Below, in pieces: positions 40,401-45,560 of a DNA stretch of 64,000 nt. Within the stretch, counting starts at the first letter, position 1; each line of letters opens with the position of its first letter. The position numbers and the translations under genes were made by a program. The notes under the pieces were generated by a model, which worked only from the letters and a program-made list of their open reading frames with translations, ran no database searches and was not told where the DNA came from. The stretch is from positions 91,314-155,313 of the forward strand of contig LNAC01000765.1 of NCBI GenBank assembly GCA_002007465.1, in the 5' to 3' direction. The DNA comes from Ailurus styani. Its lineage: Eukaryota; Chordata; Mammalia; Carnivora; Ailuridae.

Positions 40401-42927
40401 GCCACGTCTTTGCAAGCAGCAACATTTCATTTCTTTTGATGGCTGCATAGTATTCCATTGTATATATATACCACATCTTCTTTATCCATTCATCTGTTGA
40501 TGGACATCTAGGTTCTTTCCATAGTTTGGCTATTGTGGACATTGCTGCTATAAACATTCGGGTGCACGTGCCCCTGAGGATCACTACCTTTGTGTCTTTA
40601 GGATAAATACCCAGTAGTGCGATTGCTGGGTCGTAGGGTAGCTCCATTTTCAACTNTCATGCACCCTCCTTAATGCCCATCACCCAATTACCTCATCCCC
40701 CTCCAACCCCCCTCCAGCAATCCTCAGTTTGTCCCCTAAAGTTAAGAGTCTCTTATGGTTTGTCTCCCTCTCGGATTTCATCTTATTTGATTTTTCCCTC
40801 CCATTTTTTAATAACTTTAAAATGTAGGTTTTATATCTTTAATGTATTTGTTGTTTCATAAAGAAGATAAGCAAATAAAAAATACAGAAATGTGTAATGG
40901 AAAGGGGAACATCCCCAGTTATCCCAGCTTTGGAACTCAGTACCATCCAAAAAGAGCATAGTTTTATGTCATAATGACTTTTTCCTTCAAATATGTAGAA
41001 ATCTTGTATTTTAAAGTAGGGGAGGAAATTTTATATTTCATAATCTTTCGACTTAGGAAATTGAACTAAAGTGCATTTGAAATTAATCCAAAGATATTTT
41101 GTAGCCTACCCTTAACCCTTTATATACTTACTAAATTGAAATTTACTTTGTTTCCTAGAATGGAATCTATAGAGAAAATGGAGTCTGATTTTAAAAACTG
41201 CCATATGTTTCTTGTAACCATTTTAAACAAAGCTGTCTGCAGAGGATCCTTTCCCCATCGTGAGTATACCATGTTAAATTATCACTGCTTTTATATTTTC
41301 TTGTAACTAAGGCTACTGTTACTGTTTTGGTACTAATCTCATGAAGAATTGGAATTTTTTGCCATTTCAAATCCCTCAGCAGTTGTGCCATACTTTGACT
41401 TGTTTTTTCAGAATTACAATGTGGTGAGTGAATATTGGATGTAAAACACTGAGACTAAAGATACTGCTTTTTAGTATATGATTTGTTATACTAGTGGATT
41501 TCTAGAACTATTATTAAGTAAAACAGATGGCAGAATAGATCTCAGTAATATTTTACTATTATGTGTAGCTTTTGTAATTATTCCTTTTCAAAAGATAAGC
41601 ATTGGGGGGGAGGGGGTTTTGGCAATTTCAAAAACTCCAGGAAAGTACAGGTGTAACAGTTCAAAATACCATGTGAGGCAGACAGGTCTGTGGATTGAAT
41701 CACAGGGAGAAGAGAGCTGTTTCATTTGTAGAAACAGAGGACTAAGTAATACTTCTTTGCACAGCTTTTTTTTTTTTTTAAGTGTGCAGGGTTAATCTCT
41801 TTCCTTTTTGGTACATATTCTAATTATGATGTACCAATTAAGGATAGCTGAACATTTTTAAAAACACTATGTTAGGGGCGCCTGGATGGTTCAGTGGGTT
41901 AGAGCCTCTGCCTTCGGCTCGGGTTGTGATCTCAGGGTCCTGGGATCCAGCCCCACATCGCATTGGGCTCTCTGCGCAGTGGGGAGCCTGCTTCCTCCTC
42001 TCTCTGCCTGCCTCTCTGCCTGCTTGTAATCTCTCTGTCAAGTAAATAAATAAAATCTTCACANAATAAATAAAAACACTATGTTAGGGGCGCCTGGATG
42101 GTTCAGTGGGTTAGAGCCTCTGCCTTCGGCTCGGGTTGTGATCTCAGGGTCCTGGGATCCAGCCCCACATCGCATTGGGCTCTCTGCGCAGTGGGGAGCC
42201 TGCTTCCTCCTCTCTCTGCCTGCCTCTCTGCCTGCTTGTAATCTCTCTGTCAAGTAAATAAATAAAATCTTCACACAAAAAAAAGATGTTTAAAGATGTG
42301 TTAGAGGAAACATTGACTTATTTGTCCATTTTTTATTGGGTGATTGTTATGCAAATAGGATCCATTCATAGGTTAGAACACAGCATTTTGTTATGAATTG
42401 ACTCCAGATTCTGACATAGGGGACAACTGTGATTTCTTCAGTGAAGTGCCAGATACTTTGTTTTCTTTTCTTTTTTTTTTTTTAAGATTTTATTTATTCA
42501 TTTGACACAGAGAGAGAGATTACAAGTAGGCAGAGAGGCAGGCAGAGAGAGAGGAGAGAGGAGGAAGCAGGCTCCCTGCCGAGCAGAGAGCCTGATGTGG
42601 ACCTCGATCCCAGGACCCTGGGATCATGACCTGAGCTGAAGGCAGCGGCTTTAACCCACTGAGCCACCCAGGCGCCCACTTTGTTTTCAACATTAATCTG
42701 AAATGCAAAATAAATCCTACTTTTTCAATTTGTATTTAATAAACCAATTATCATCTTTATTTTTAAAATAAACAATAATTAAAAACTGGAAAGTCAAATA
42801 CTTTCAGTTCTGAAATAATCGAAGCCTTATTTTCAAATATTTAAACCTATTTTTTAACCTTATTTTTATTCTTTCCACAGTGGAGTCTCTCGCACTATCA
42901 CTCATGGCTGGCATGGAACAAAGTTAA
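7041..42927 (+). CDS. TUBGCP5: TUBGCP5, gamma-tubulin complex component 5 (C-terminal ~747 residues, 15 exons)
   Basis: GCP5 is a subunit of the gamma-tubulin ring complex, which nucleates microtubules at centrosomes and other organising centres. Coding exons are 7041-7134, 7633-7876, 15350-15552, 17211-17326, 19150-19418, 20379-20577, 21202-21390, 22193-22375, 28853-28937, 29038-29158, 29850-30028, 31154-31279, 31898-31986, 41159-41259 and 42881-42927. They sum to 2245 bases: one base finishing an upstream codon, 747 codons and TAA. Every junction is AG/GT and every phase agrees. The translation matches remembered human GCP5 (about 1024 residues) at high identity, so some 275 N-terminal residues are off the left edge. 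The first half belongs to the GCP N-terminal (GRIP1) domain, with the GCP5-specific serine-rich insert in the 19150 exon; the last part is the C-terminal (GRIP2) domain that contacts gamma-tubulin in this family. Introns are swollen by L1 and SINE insertions. One exon has a truncated duplicate upstream caused by an assembly join. Confidence 0.96.
7135..7632 (+). other. TUBGCP5 intron, no recognised element
   Basis: AT-rich intronic sequence between two coding exons. I see no repeat, RNA gene or additional exon in it. Confidence 0.8.
7633..7876 (+). CDS. TUBGCP5: TUBGCP5 exon
   Basis: It begins AGC TGT after cttctattacag and ends with a single G before gtattt. It encodes 81 codons starting [18 protein letters not shown] and ending EKYIINN; the final G joins AC of the next exon to make Asp. 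This is the most recognisable GCP5 segment of the N-terminal half (residues [18 protein letters not shown]). The mini-intron before it is only 498 bases and carries no recognised repeat. Confidence 0.95.
8040..8460 (-). repeat. Ancient L1-like remnant
   Basis: Diverged sequence with the phrase 'ttccagaaataacataaacatatgcaag' style of old L1 3' UTRs (tccttccagaaataacat, acatatgcaagcaatg). No boundaries or coding remain. The family is not assigned. Confidence 0.4.
10497..11192 (-). pseudogene. L1 ORF2 reverse-transcriptase fragments
   Basis: Two adjacent minus-strand open pieces. One (10863-11192) reads [15 protein letters not shown] and [19 protein letters not shown], the linker before RT. The other (10497-10778) reads [20 protein letters not shown] and [11 protein letters not shown], the start of the RT palm with its first catalytic Asp. 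A frameshift near 10790-10860 separates them. Confidence 0.85.
11582..12154 (-). pseudogene. L1 ORF2 endonuclease-domain fragment
   Basis: A 190-codon open stretch on the minus strand. It shows apurinic/apyrimidinic endonuclease-like motifs of L1 ORF2: [32 protein letters not shown] and the catalytic-type SDHSAL. The protein N-terminus is missing and the frame breaks before the RT domain, so this is a decayed domain of the 8476-14160 element. Confidence 0.88.
12744..13321 (-). pseudogene. L1 ORF1 fragments
   Basis: Minus-strand pieces in two frames. 13091-13321 begins [19 protein letters not shown] and 12744-13094 continues a coiled-coil-like stretch ([16 protein letters not shown]) to the start of the RNA-binding domain ([20 protein letters not shown]). 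The frameshift near 13090 and a (CT)n run at 12852-12882, read as (AG)n on this strand, break the protein. Confidence 0.85.
12852..12882. repeat. (CT)n microsatellite
   Basis: Near-perfect CT dinucleotide run of about 30 bases, inside the ORF1 part of the antisense L1. Confidence 0.95.
14172..14456 (-). mobile_element. 5'-truncated L1 3' end
   Basis: T-run at 14171-14181 then L1 3' UTR (gtttatgcaccacaccc, caccaccaggctcaccc). Direct repeats gcacaaattct at 14161-14171 and 14457-14467 bound it. It sits immediately beside the 5' end of the previous L1 and uses the same target bases. Confidence 0.85.
14468..15349 (+). other. TUBGCP5 intron with probable old L1 3' remnant (about 14690-15060)
   Basis: The part near 14800-15010 (acctgacatgagttttacc, ccatctacaggatgcagag) resembles old mammalian L1 3' UTR sequence, without boundaries. 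The rest shows no recognised element. No open frame of interest. Confidence 0.4.
15350..15552 (+). CDS. TUBGCP5: TUBGCP5 exon
   Basis: The acceptor is attttgcag at 15349 and the donor gtatgt at 15553. Two bases complete Asp, then 67 codons read [20 protein letters not shown] through ...NVGEASEQT. This is helical core of the GCP N-terminal domain. The reading frame stays open into the downstream intron to 15792, but the gtatgt donor and the match to the next exon place the end at 15552. It follows a 7.5 kb intron made mainly of antisense L1. Confidence 0.95.
15838..16095 (+). repeat. Ancient L1-type 3' UTR remnant
   Basis: Sequence such as ggtatctagaatagttaaat, gtttcaattttgcag and gttgtacacttaaaaatg is characteristic of old L1 3' UTRs in mammals. 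Sense orientation, no flanking repeats visible. Confidence 0.6.
16293..16484 (-). mobile_element. CAN-type SINE, antisense
   Basis: T-run then aagattttatttatttg, body and the reversed head ctgagccacccaggcatccc. Direct repeats tcatttcctcattctt at 16277-16292 and 16485-16500 are identical. Confidence 0.95.
16747..16957 (+). mobile_element. CAN-type SINE, older subtype
   Basis: Head gcgcttgggtggctcag, a C-rich middle and a CT-rich 3' part followed by A-rich tail. Direct repeats aaaggtgtttcaga (16733-16746) and aaaggtgtgtcaga (16958-16971). The 3' part is repeated after the N at 17074. Confidence 0.85.
17042..17073 (+). pseudogene. TUBGCP5: Truncated duplicate of the 17211 TUBGCP5 exon beside an assembly N
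   Basis: The acceptor and first 32 bases of the exon at 17211 appear here and stop at the N at 17074, with no donor. The sequence upstream (16906-17041) is repeated after the N. Most likely an unmerged overlap at a contig join rather than a real exon duplication; it should not be annotated as an extra coding exon. Confidence 0.85.
17075..17210 (+). repeat. Second copy of 16906-17041 after an assembly N
   Basis: From tctcatgcacatgct onward this repeats 16906-17041 at an offset of about 170 bases, with a one-base deletion and a few substitutions, and then runs into the complete TUBGCP5 exon. Probably a redundant contig end. Confidence 0.88.
17211..17326 (+). CDS. TUBGCP5: TUBGCP5 exon (complete copy)
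   Basis: The acceptor ctgttctcag ends at 17210 and the donor gtcaga starts at 17327. It encodes 38 codons plus two bases: [20 protein letters not shown], then [18 protein letters not shown] and AG of Arg. The first 33 bases are also present at 17042-17073 in a truncated copy just before an N, see findings. Two codons (TGT 17295-17297, TGC 17301-17303) give Cys where I remember Trp and Gly in human GCP5. Confidence 0.93.
17327..18166 (+). other. TUBGCP5 intron, no recognised element
   Basis: AT-rich unique-looking intron. I see no exon, RNA gene or transposon in it. Confidence 0.7.
18176..18406 (+). mobile_element. CAN-type SINE with duplicated head
   Basis: The first 22 bases of the SINE head occur twice in tandem (18176-18197 and 18198-18219), differing by one base. 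The body is of the young subtype (gggttaaagccgctgcc, tctctgcctacttg). It is flanked by aagaatctat at 18167-18176 and 18407-18416. Confidence 0.93.
18419..18643 (+). mobile_element. CAN-type SINE with long (CT)n
   Basis: Head gggacgcctgggtggctcag, then a CT microsatellite at 18570-18607 and an A-rich tail. It follows directly on the previous SINE's target duplication and is followed by another copy (attctatg) near 18646-18653. Confidence 0.93.
18570..18607. repeat. (CT)n microsatellite
   Basis: Perfect TC/CT dinucleotide run of about 38 bases within the 3' part of a SINE. Confidence 0.95.
18656..18783 (+). mobile_element. CAN-type SINE, older truncated subtype
   Basis: Head gggccacctgggtggttcag, middle tgatctcacggtcttgagat and short end gggtgtggagcctac before the A tail. 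This shorter form lacks the CT-rich region. It is followed by aatctatgtgga. Confidence 0.9.
18798..19149 (+). other. TUBGCP5 intron, no recognised element
   Basis: Unique-looking intron between a SINE cluster and the 19150 exon; nothing further seen. Confidence 0.7.
19150..19418 (+). CDS. TUBGCP5: TUBGCP5 exon with serine-rich GCP5 insert
   Basis: The acceptor is tctctatag and the donor gtagca. One base completes Arg, then 89 codons run [20 protein letters not shown] and on through a low-complexity acidic/serine stretch ([18 protein letters not shown]) to [18 protein letters not shown], ending with one base of Asp. The Ser/Asp/Gln-rich insert is typical of GCP5 and interrupts otherwise helical sequence, so it is probably a flexible loop. 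Confidence 0.95.
19419..20378 (+). other. TUBGCP5 intron, no recognised element
   Basis: AT-rich sequence without SINE, L1 or RNA gene that I can identify. Confidence 0.7.
20379..20577 (+). CDS. TUBGCP5: TUBGCP5 exon
   Basis: The acceptor is tatgtttcag and the donor gtgata. Codons read (D)[18 protein letters not shown], then a hydrophilic Gln/Glu-rich linker ([18 protein letters not shown]) and [10 protein letters not shown] before AG of Arg. It bridges the N-terminal and C-terminal GCP domains. Confidence 0.95.
20578..21201 (+). other. TUBGCP5 intron, no recognised element
   Basis: No repeat recognised. A short open stretch around 20712-20910 has no coding features and lies between two certain exons. 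Confidence 0.7.
21202..21390 (+). CDS. TUBGCP5: TUBGCP5 exon
   Basis: The acceptor is ttatcttaaag and the donor gtataa. It encodes [20 protein letters not shown] through [18 protein letters not shown] to LKKDY plus AG. The segment begins the C-terminal half of the protein, before the gamma-tubulin-binding GRIP2 domain. Confidence 0.95.
21690..21990 (+). repeat. Possible ancient L1-type remnant
   Basis: Diverged intronic sequence (tgcatagaaaaaaagacggg, tacaatgttatagaaagtaa) resembling the 3' end of an old LINE. Boundaries are not visible and the family is uncertain. Confidence 0.3.
22193..22375 (+). CDS. TUBGCP5: TUBGCP5 exon
   Basis: The acceptor is ctctccatttag and the donor gtaaaa. It encodes [20 protein letters not shown] and continues to [13 protein letters not shown], ending with CG of Arg. 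The 'YLQAMR.FFL...GD' pattern is a signature of the GCP C-terminal domain (first helices contacting gamma-tubulin). A 6.5 kb repeat-rich intron follows. Confidence 0.95.
22402..22638 (-). mobile_element. CAN-type SINE with long (TTTA)n tail, antisense
   Basis: A tetranucleotide (ATTT)n at 22396-22450 precedes aagattttatttatttatttg, the body and the reversed head tgagccacccaggtgcccc. Direct repeats caccattttta (22391-22401) and caccttttta (22641-22650). It lies 16 bases past the donor of the 22193 exon. Confidence 0.93.
22690..22900 (-). repeat. MIR SINE remnant, antisense
   Basis: The order 'atttaatccttacactaaccctatgaattt ... aaaactgaggcag ... tgacttgcccc' matches the reverse of the ancient mammalian MIR consensus. 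It is diverged and without target duplications. Confidence 0.65.
23153..23194 (+). pseudogene. tRNA-Glu-like 5' fragment
   Basis: The first 27 bases match nuclear tRNA-Glu at 25 positions (tccctagtggtctagggg, then ttaggat), including the A box. The match continues through the anticodon arm (tctctctcaagctg) with a CTC-like anticodon. The T arm and acceptor 3' strand do not align, so it is a decayed or truncated copy, not a working tRNA. Confidence 0.55.
23230..24350 (+). other. TUBGCP5 intron, no recognised element
   Basis: Long stretch of unique-looking intron. A short open run at 23178-23423 has no recognisable protein features. Confidence 0.6.
24360..25250 (-). repeat. Old L1 remnant, antisense
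   Basis: Diverged L1 3' UTR and ORF2-end sequence (tgggattgctgggtaaaag, attcccaccagcaatgtg, cagcttcaccaac). Too decayed for coding assignment. Confidence 0.65.
25263..25461 (+). mobile_element. CAN-type SINE
   Basis: Head ggggcacttgggtggctcag, full body and A tail. Direct repeats aaagttttact at 25252-25262 and 25462-25472. Confidence 0.93.
25810..25989 (-). mobile_element. CAN-type SINE, antisense
   Basis: It begins with an A/T tail and ends with the reversed head taagccacccaggcgccc. Direct repeats aacatcttgtttta at 25796-25809 and 25990-26003. Confidence 0.93.
26150..27340 (+). other. TUBGCP5 intron, non-coding GC-richer stretch
   Basis: Three overlapping open runs (26175-26456, 26434-26811, 26808-27203) occupy different frames. 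They are Ser/Leu/Pro-rich, of low complexity, and match no protein I know. The pyrimidine-rich sequence looks like old repeat (LINE2-like), but I cannot assign a family. Not treated as a gene. Confidence 0.45.
27440..27600 (+). repeat. MIR SINE remnant
   Basis: The elements gtttcatcacttgatcc, gagagttacatcattt, ctgtgagaattaaatgag and tggtgcctggtgcag follow the order of the MIR consensus on this strand. Confidence 0.65.
27928..28143 (+). mobile_element. CAN-type SINE
   Basis: Head gggtgcctgggtggctcag, young-type body and an (AAAT)n/A tail. Direct repeats aagaaacttt at 27916-27925 and 28144-28153. Confidence 0.93.
28304..28787 (-). mobile_element. 5'-truncated L1 3' end interrupted by a SINE
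   Basis: L1 3' UTR with the phrases ttgccccaggggtacag and ccctccccaatgtcc. Target duplications (tttaaagagtattttt) lie near 28287-28302 and 28788-28803. A SINE at 28576-28775 is inserted into it. The element ends about 50 bases before the 28853 exon. Confidence 0.85.
28576..28775 (-). mobile_element. CAN-type SINE nested in L1, antisense
   Basis: Reversed head tgagccactcaggcgccc. Direct repeats gataattgtctttt at 28562-28575 and 28776-28789 show insertion into the L1 fragment. Confidence 0.94.
28853..28937 (+). CDS. TUBGCP5: TUBGCP5 exon
   Basis: The acceptor is ttctttgtctag and the donor gtatgt. One base completes Arg, then 28 codons: [20 protein letters not shown] and DGLTLSYK. Short exon in the GCP C-terminal domain, 100 bases from the next exon. 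Confidence 0.94.
29038..29158 (+). CDS. TUBGCP5: TUBGCP5 exon
   Basis: The acceptor is tttttcatag and the donor gtaaga. It encodes [20 protein letters not shown] and [20 protein letters not shown] plus G. The 'WP...I.....YN.VF.LLL..K.A...L' pattern is the hallmark of the GCP C-terminal domain. Confidence 0.95.
29508..29705 (-). mobile_element. 5'-truncated L1 3' end
   Basis: T-rich start at 29513, then ttgccccaggggtacag and ccctccccaatgtcc. Flanked by tagggtctct near 29498-29507 and 29714-29723. It lies in the 0.7 kb intron between the 29038 and 29850 exons. Confidence 0.85.
29850..30028 (+). CDS. TUBGCP5: TUBGCP5 exon
   Basis: The acceptor is cttgtacag and the donor gtttgt. Two bases complete Glu, then 59 codons: a variable hydrophilic loop ([19 protein letters not shown]) followed by the conserved [20 protein letters not shown] and MTR. 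The loop differs most from human; the second half is nearly invariant. Confidence 0.95.
30029..31153 (+). other. TUBGCP5 intron, no recognised element
   Basis: Unique-looking intron with no transposon or RNA gene that I can identify. Confidence 0.7.
31154..31279 (+). CDS. TUBGCP5: TUBGCP5 exon
   Basis: The acceptor is ttctcttcaag and the donor gtatgt. Forty-two whole codons: [20 protein letters not shown], then [20 protein letters not shown] and EK. The pattern 'HR.YL..I...CLL' is conserved across gamma-tubulin complex proteins. Confidence 0.95.
31280..31897 (+). other. TUBGCP5 intron, no recognised element
   Basis: Unique-looking intron; short open runs show no protein features. Confidence 0.7.
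31898..31986 (+). CDS. TUBGCP5: TUBGCP5 exon
   Basis: The acceptor is ttaatctccag and the donor gtaagt. It encodes [20 protein letters not shown] and GWQAGLGAW plus CA of Gln. It precedes the largest intron in the 3' half (9.2 kb), which contains a sense-strand L1 of about 6.4 kb. Confidence 0.94.
32464..32612. repeat. AT-rich (TA)n-like tract
   Basis: Almost pure A/T with alternating atatata blocks and short self-complementary segments, inside the 5' part of the sense L1. Confidence 0.9.
32736..32936 (-). mobile_element. CAN-type SINE nested in L1, antisense
   Basis: Reversed head tgagccacccaggcgccc. Direct repeats gattttttttcttatttt flank it at about 32715-32735 and 32938-32957. Confidence 0.93.
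35706..35903 (-). mobile_element. CAN-type SINE nested in L1 ORF2, antisense
   Basis: Reversed head tgaaccacccaggcgccc. Direct repeats aaaaattcaac at 35695-35705 and 35904-35914. Confidence 0.93.
36926..37880 (+). pseudogene. L1 ORF2 C-terminal fragments
   Basis: Pieces in shifting frames: [40 protein letters not shown] and the cysteine-bearing end [40 protein letters not shown]. The nested SINE and frameshifts break it. Confidence 0.85.
37348..37495 (+). mobile_element. Internally deleted CAN-type SINE nested in L1
   Basis: Head gggacatctgggtcgctcag and 'ctcaggtcatgatcc', then a jump to the CT-rich 3' part and an A tail. The middle of the usual SINE is missing, giving about 150 bases. Confidence 0.85.
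38434..39441 (+). other. TUBGCP5 intron, mostly unrecognised
   Basis: A stretch near 38650-38770 (cactttcaaacatatctac) resembles old L1 3' sequence; the rest shows no recognised element. Confidence 0.5.
39458..39652 (+). mobile_element. CAN-type SINE
   Basis: Head gggcgcctgggtggctcag and complete body. Direct repeats aaaaaatcattgttaa at 39442-39457 and 39654-39669 are perfect. Confidence 0.95.
39913..40806 (-). mobile_element. L1 3' end split by another L1 3' end
   Basis: Outer L1 3' UTR (39913-40059, acccagtgctaatttcatc; resumes 40657-40806, aatgcccatcacccaatt and gttaagagtctcttatgg). The inner element occupies 40060-40655. Confidence 0.8.
40060..40655 (-). mobile_element. Inner 5'-truncated L1 3' end ending at an assembly N
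   Basis: It starts in a T-rich tail, has ttgccccaggggtacag, and runs through the ORF2 end (ttccattgtatatatata, gattgctgggtcgtagg) to the N at 40656. Near-identical 15-base repeats tcacgcaccctcctt (40045-40059) and tcatgcaccctcctt (40657-40671) look like its target duplication. The minus-strand ORF 40375-40653 is the ORF2 C-terminal end ([20 protein letters not shown]). Confidence 0.8.
41159..41259 (+). CDS. TUBGCP5: TUBGCP5 exon (penultimate)
   Basis: The acceptor is tgtttcctag and the donor gtgagt. One base completes Gln, then [33 protein letters not shown] and C of Leu. It is the last helical segment of the GCP C-terminal domain. Confidence 0.94.
41260..41860 (+). other. TUBGCP5 last-intron sequence, no recognised element
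   Basis: Unique-looking. An open run at 41478-41795 is intronic and has no known protein features. Confidence 0.65.
41875..42060 (+). mobile_element. CAN-type SINE (first copy at an assembly join)
   Basis: Head ggggcgcctggatggttcag and full body. It is repeated, apparently without a difference, at 42087-42275 after an N at 42064. Confidence 0.92.
42087..42284 (+). repeat. Second copy of the SINE after an assembly N
   Basis: The block 41860-42063 (flank aaaacactatgtta plus the whole SINE) reappears at an offset of 212 bases. Identity of an old-looking SINE and its unique flank indicates recent duplication or, more likely, a redundant contig overlap. Confidence 0.88.
42466..42677 (-). mobile_element. 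CAN-type SINE, antisense
   Basis: Reversed head tgagccacccaggcgccc. Direct repeats actttgttttc at 42455-42465 and 42678-42688. It is about 200 bases upstream of the last coding exon. Confidence 0.95.
42881..42927 (+). CDS. TUBGCP5: TUBGCP5 terminal coding exon
   Basis: The acceptor is ctttccacag. Two bases complete Leu, then [14 protein letters not shown] and the stop TAA at 42925-42927. This exact short C-terminus is that of GCP5 and fixes the gene's end. Confidence 0.94.
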
Positions 42928-43150
42928 ATATCCTTAATGTAGTAAATATCTAAGATTTGATCTTTATACATAAATAATTCCACCACACACAGCTGAGGAA
43001 TCAGAATCTCTATTTTGGTTCATTTTAAAAACTGTTGTCTATAGTATCTAGACAAGTACATTTGTAGGTGTTTTTTATGGAGATTATTGGATAGTATATA
43101 AGCTTATATGTATAAAACTATGTCAATAAAGCAAAATGTATATAAGCTGG
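42928..43150 (+). terminator. TUBGCP5: TUBGCP5 3' UTR and candidate poly(A) signal
   Basis: AT-rich non-coding sequence follows the stop. A canonical AATAAA lies at 43125-43130, so cleavage near 43145-43155 would give a UTR of about 220 bases. No repeat is visible in this stretch, while L1 sequence begins at about 43320. The end is inferred from the signal alone; a longer UTR is possible. Confidence 0.5.
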
Positions 43151-43755
43151 TTATACTTACATGCCCTACCGTGAGATACATTTATGGTATTGATACCTTT
43201 AAATGTGAATTAGTCATTTTTGGAAATACAGTTATTGGTATTAAAAAGAAAGCATTTTAAATTCTTCTATTCTCCTTTTGCTTGGCCACAGAAACTTTTA
43301 TATAGTTTTTCTTTCTGTTTTTATTTTTTTAGGTCTTATTTAAATTCAAGAAGGTTAACATGTACTGTATTATTAATTTCACAGGTAGAATTTAGTGATT
43401 CATCACTTGCATATAACACCCACAGCTCTCCTTCAAGTGCTTTCCTAATGCACATCACCCAGTTACCCCATCCCTAAACCCACCTCCCCTCCAGGAACCC
43501 TCAGTTTGTTCCCTATAGTTAAGAGTCTCTTATGGTCCCTCTCTGATTTTGTCTTATTTTATTTTTCCTTCCCTTCCCCTATGTTTATCTGTTTTGTTTC
43601 TTAAATTTCACATAGGAGTGAAATCATATGGTATTTGTCTTTCTCTGATTGACTTTATTCCCTTAGCATAATACCCTCTAGTTCCATCCACATGTCATTG
43701 CAAATGGCAAGATTTCATTCTTTTTGATGGCTGAGTAATATACCACTAGATACAT

Positions 43756-43756
<1 letters not shown>

Positions 43757-43787
<31 letters not shown>
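43757..43787. repeat. (CA)n microsatellite
   Basis: About 30 bases of perfect CA dinucleotide in the 3' part of the mosaic L1. Confidence 0.95.
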
Positions 43788-43789
<2 letters not shown>

Positions 43790-44172
43790 CACATCTTCTT
43801 TACTCATTCATCTGTCAATGGACATTTGGCCTCTTTCCATATTTTGGCTGTTGTGGACATTGCTGCTATAAACATTGGGGTGCATGTGCCCCTTTGAATC
43901 ACTATGTCTGTACCCATTGGATAAATTCGTAGTGGTGCAATTGCTGGGTCATAGGGTAACTCTATTTTAACTTTTTGAGGAACCTCCATACTGTTTTTCC
44001 AGAGTGTCTGTACCAGCTTGCATTCCCAATTCCCACCAACAATGTCAGAGAATTCCCCTTTCTCCACATTCTTCCCAACATCTGTTCTTTCCTGAGTTGT
44101 GATTTTAGCCATCCTGACAAGCTCCTAGTTTCATTGATCTATTCTACTGCCTTTTGTTGTTGTTTCTATATT

Positions 44173-44182
44173 TTTTAAATAT

Positions 44183-44229
<47 letters not shown>

Positions 44230-44238
44230 TTTTCTCTC

Positions 44239-44270
<32 letters not shown>

Positions 44271-44592
44271 CCCAGGGGTACAGGTCTGTGAATCATTAGG
44301 CTTATACCTTTCACAGCACTCACCATAACACAAACCCTCCCCAATGTCCATAACCCATACACCCTATTCCTACCCTCCCACCCCCAGTAACCCTCAGTTT
44401 TTTAACATTTATTTATTTATTTGAGAGAGAAAGCACAGGAGGGAGTGGCAGAGAGCAACGGAGAGAGTGTCTTAAGCAGACTCTGCACTGAGCACAAATC
44501 CCAATGCAGGGCTCAATCTCAGGATCCCAAGATCACAACCTTAGCCTAAACCAAGAGTCAGACATTTAACTGACTGTGCCACCCAGGCACCC
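44173..44592 (-). mobile_element. SINE with expanded tail, itself split by an L1 3' end
   Basis: Direct repeats ttctatatt (44164-44172 and 44593-44601) bound a block made of (TTTA)n at 44180-44232, (CT)n and T-run to 44270, an L1 3' UTR fragment (gccccaggggtacag, 44269-44400), then atttatttatttgagag and the reversed SINE head gccacccaggcaccc. The simplest order is SINE first, then L1 insertion into its tail. Confidence 0.75.
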
Positions 44593-45375
44593 TTCTATAT
44601 TATTTATTTCTGCTCTATATTATTCCCTTCTCCTGGCTTTAGGCTTTATTTGCTGTTCCTTTTCTAGCTTCATAAGGCGTTAGGTTAGGTAGTGTTTGAT
44701 ACTCTTCTTGCTTCTTGAGGAAAGCCTGTATTACAATATACTTACCTCTTAGGGCCACCTTTGCTGCACCCCAGAGGTTTTGGACTGTCGTGATTTCATT
44801 CTCATTTGCTTCCATGTATTTTTTTATTCTTTTCATTTTATTTCCTGGTTTACCCATTCATTCTTTAATCTTCATGCATTTGCAGTCTTTTCCAATTTTT
44901 TCTTGTGGTTGACTTCAGGTTTCATAGTGTTGTGAAAATATGCGATCTTTATACTTGTGGAGTCCTGATTTGTGACCCAGTATGTGATCTATTCTGGAGA
45001 ATGTTCCGTGTGCACTTGAAAAGAATGTGTTTTCCTCTGCTTTAAGATGAAATGTTCTGAATATATCTATTAAGTCCATCTGGTCCATTGTGTCACTCAA
45101 AGCCATTGTTTCCTTGTTGATTTTCTGCCTAGATGATCTGTCTATTGCTGTGACTGGGGTGTTAAAATCCTCTATTATTACGAGTTTCTTTATGTTTGTT
45201 ATTAATTGATTTATATATTTGGGTACTCCCAAGTTGGGGGCATAAATATTCACATTTATCACAACAAGATTAATCAGAAGAAGATTATTAGATCTTGTTT
45301 GCTAGACCCCTTAATTATAATATAGTGCCCTTCTTCATCTCTTATTACACTCTTTGGTTTAAAATGTATTCTGGG

Positions 45376-45560
45376 GGCACCTGGGTGGCTCAGTCATTAA
45401 GCATCTGCATTTGGCTCAGGTGATGATCCCAGGGTCCTGGGATCGAGCCCGGCATTGGGCTCCCTGCTCAGCAGGAGGCCTGCTTCTCCCTCTCCCACTC
45501 CCCTGGCTTGTGTTTCCTCTCTCTCTGTCAGATGAATAAATCTTTAAAAATTAAAAAAAA
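45376..45560 (+). mobile_element. CAN-type SINE nested in L1
   Basis: Head gggcacctgggtggctcag, body and A-rich tail. Direct repeats aaaatgtattctg (45361-45373) and aaaatgtactctg (about 45564-45576) bound it. Confidence 0.92.
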
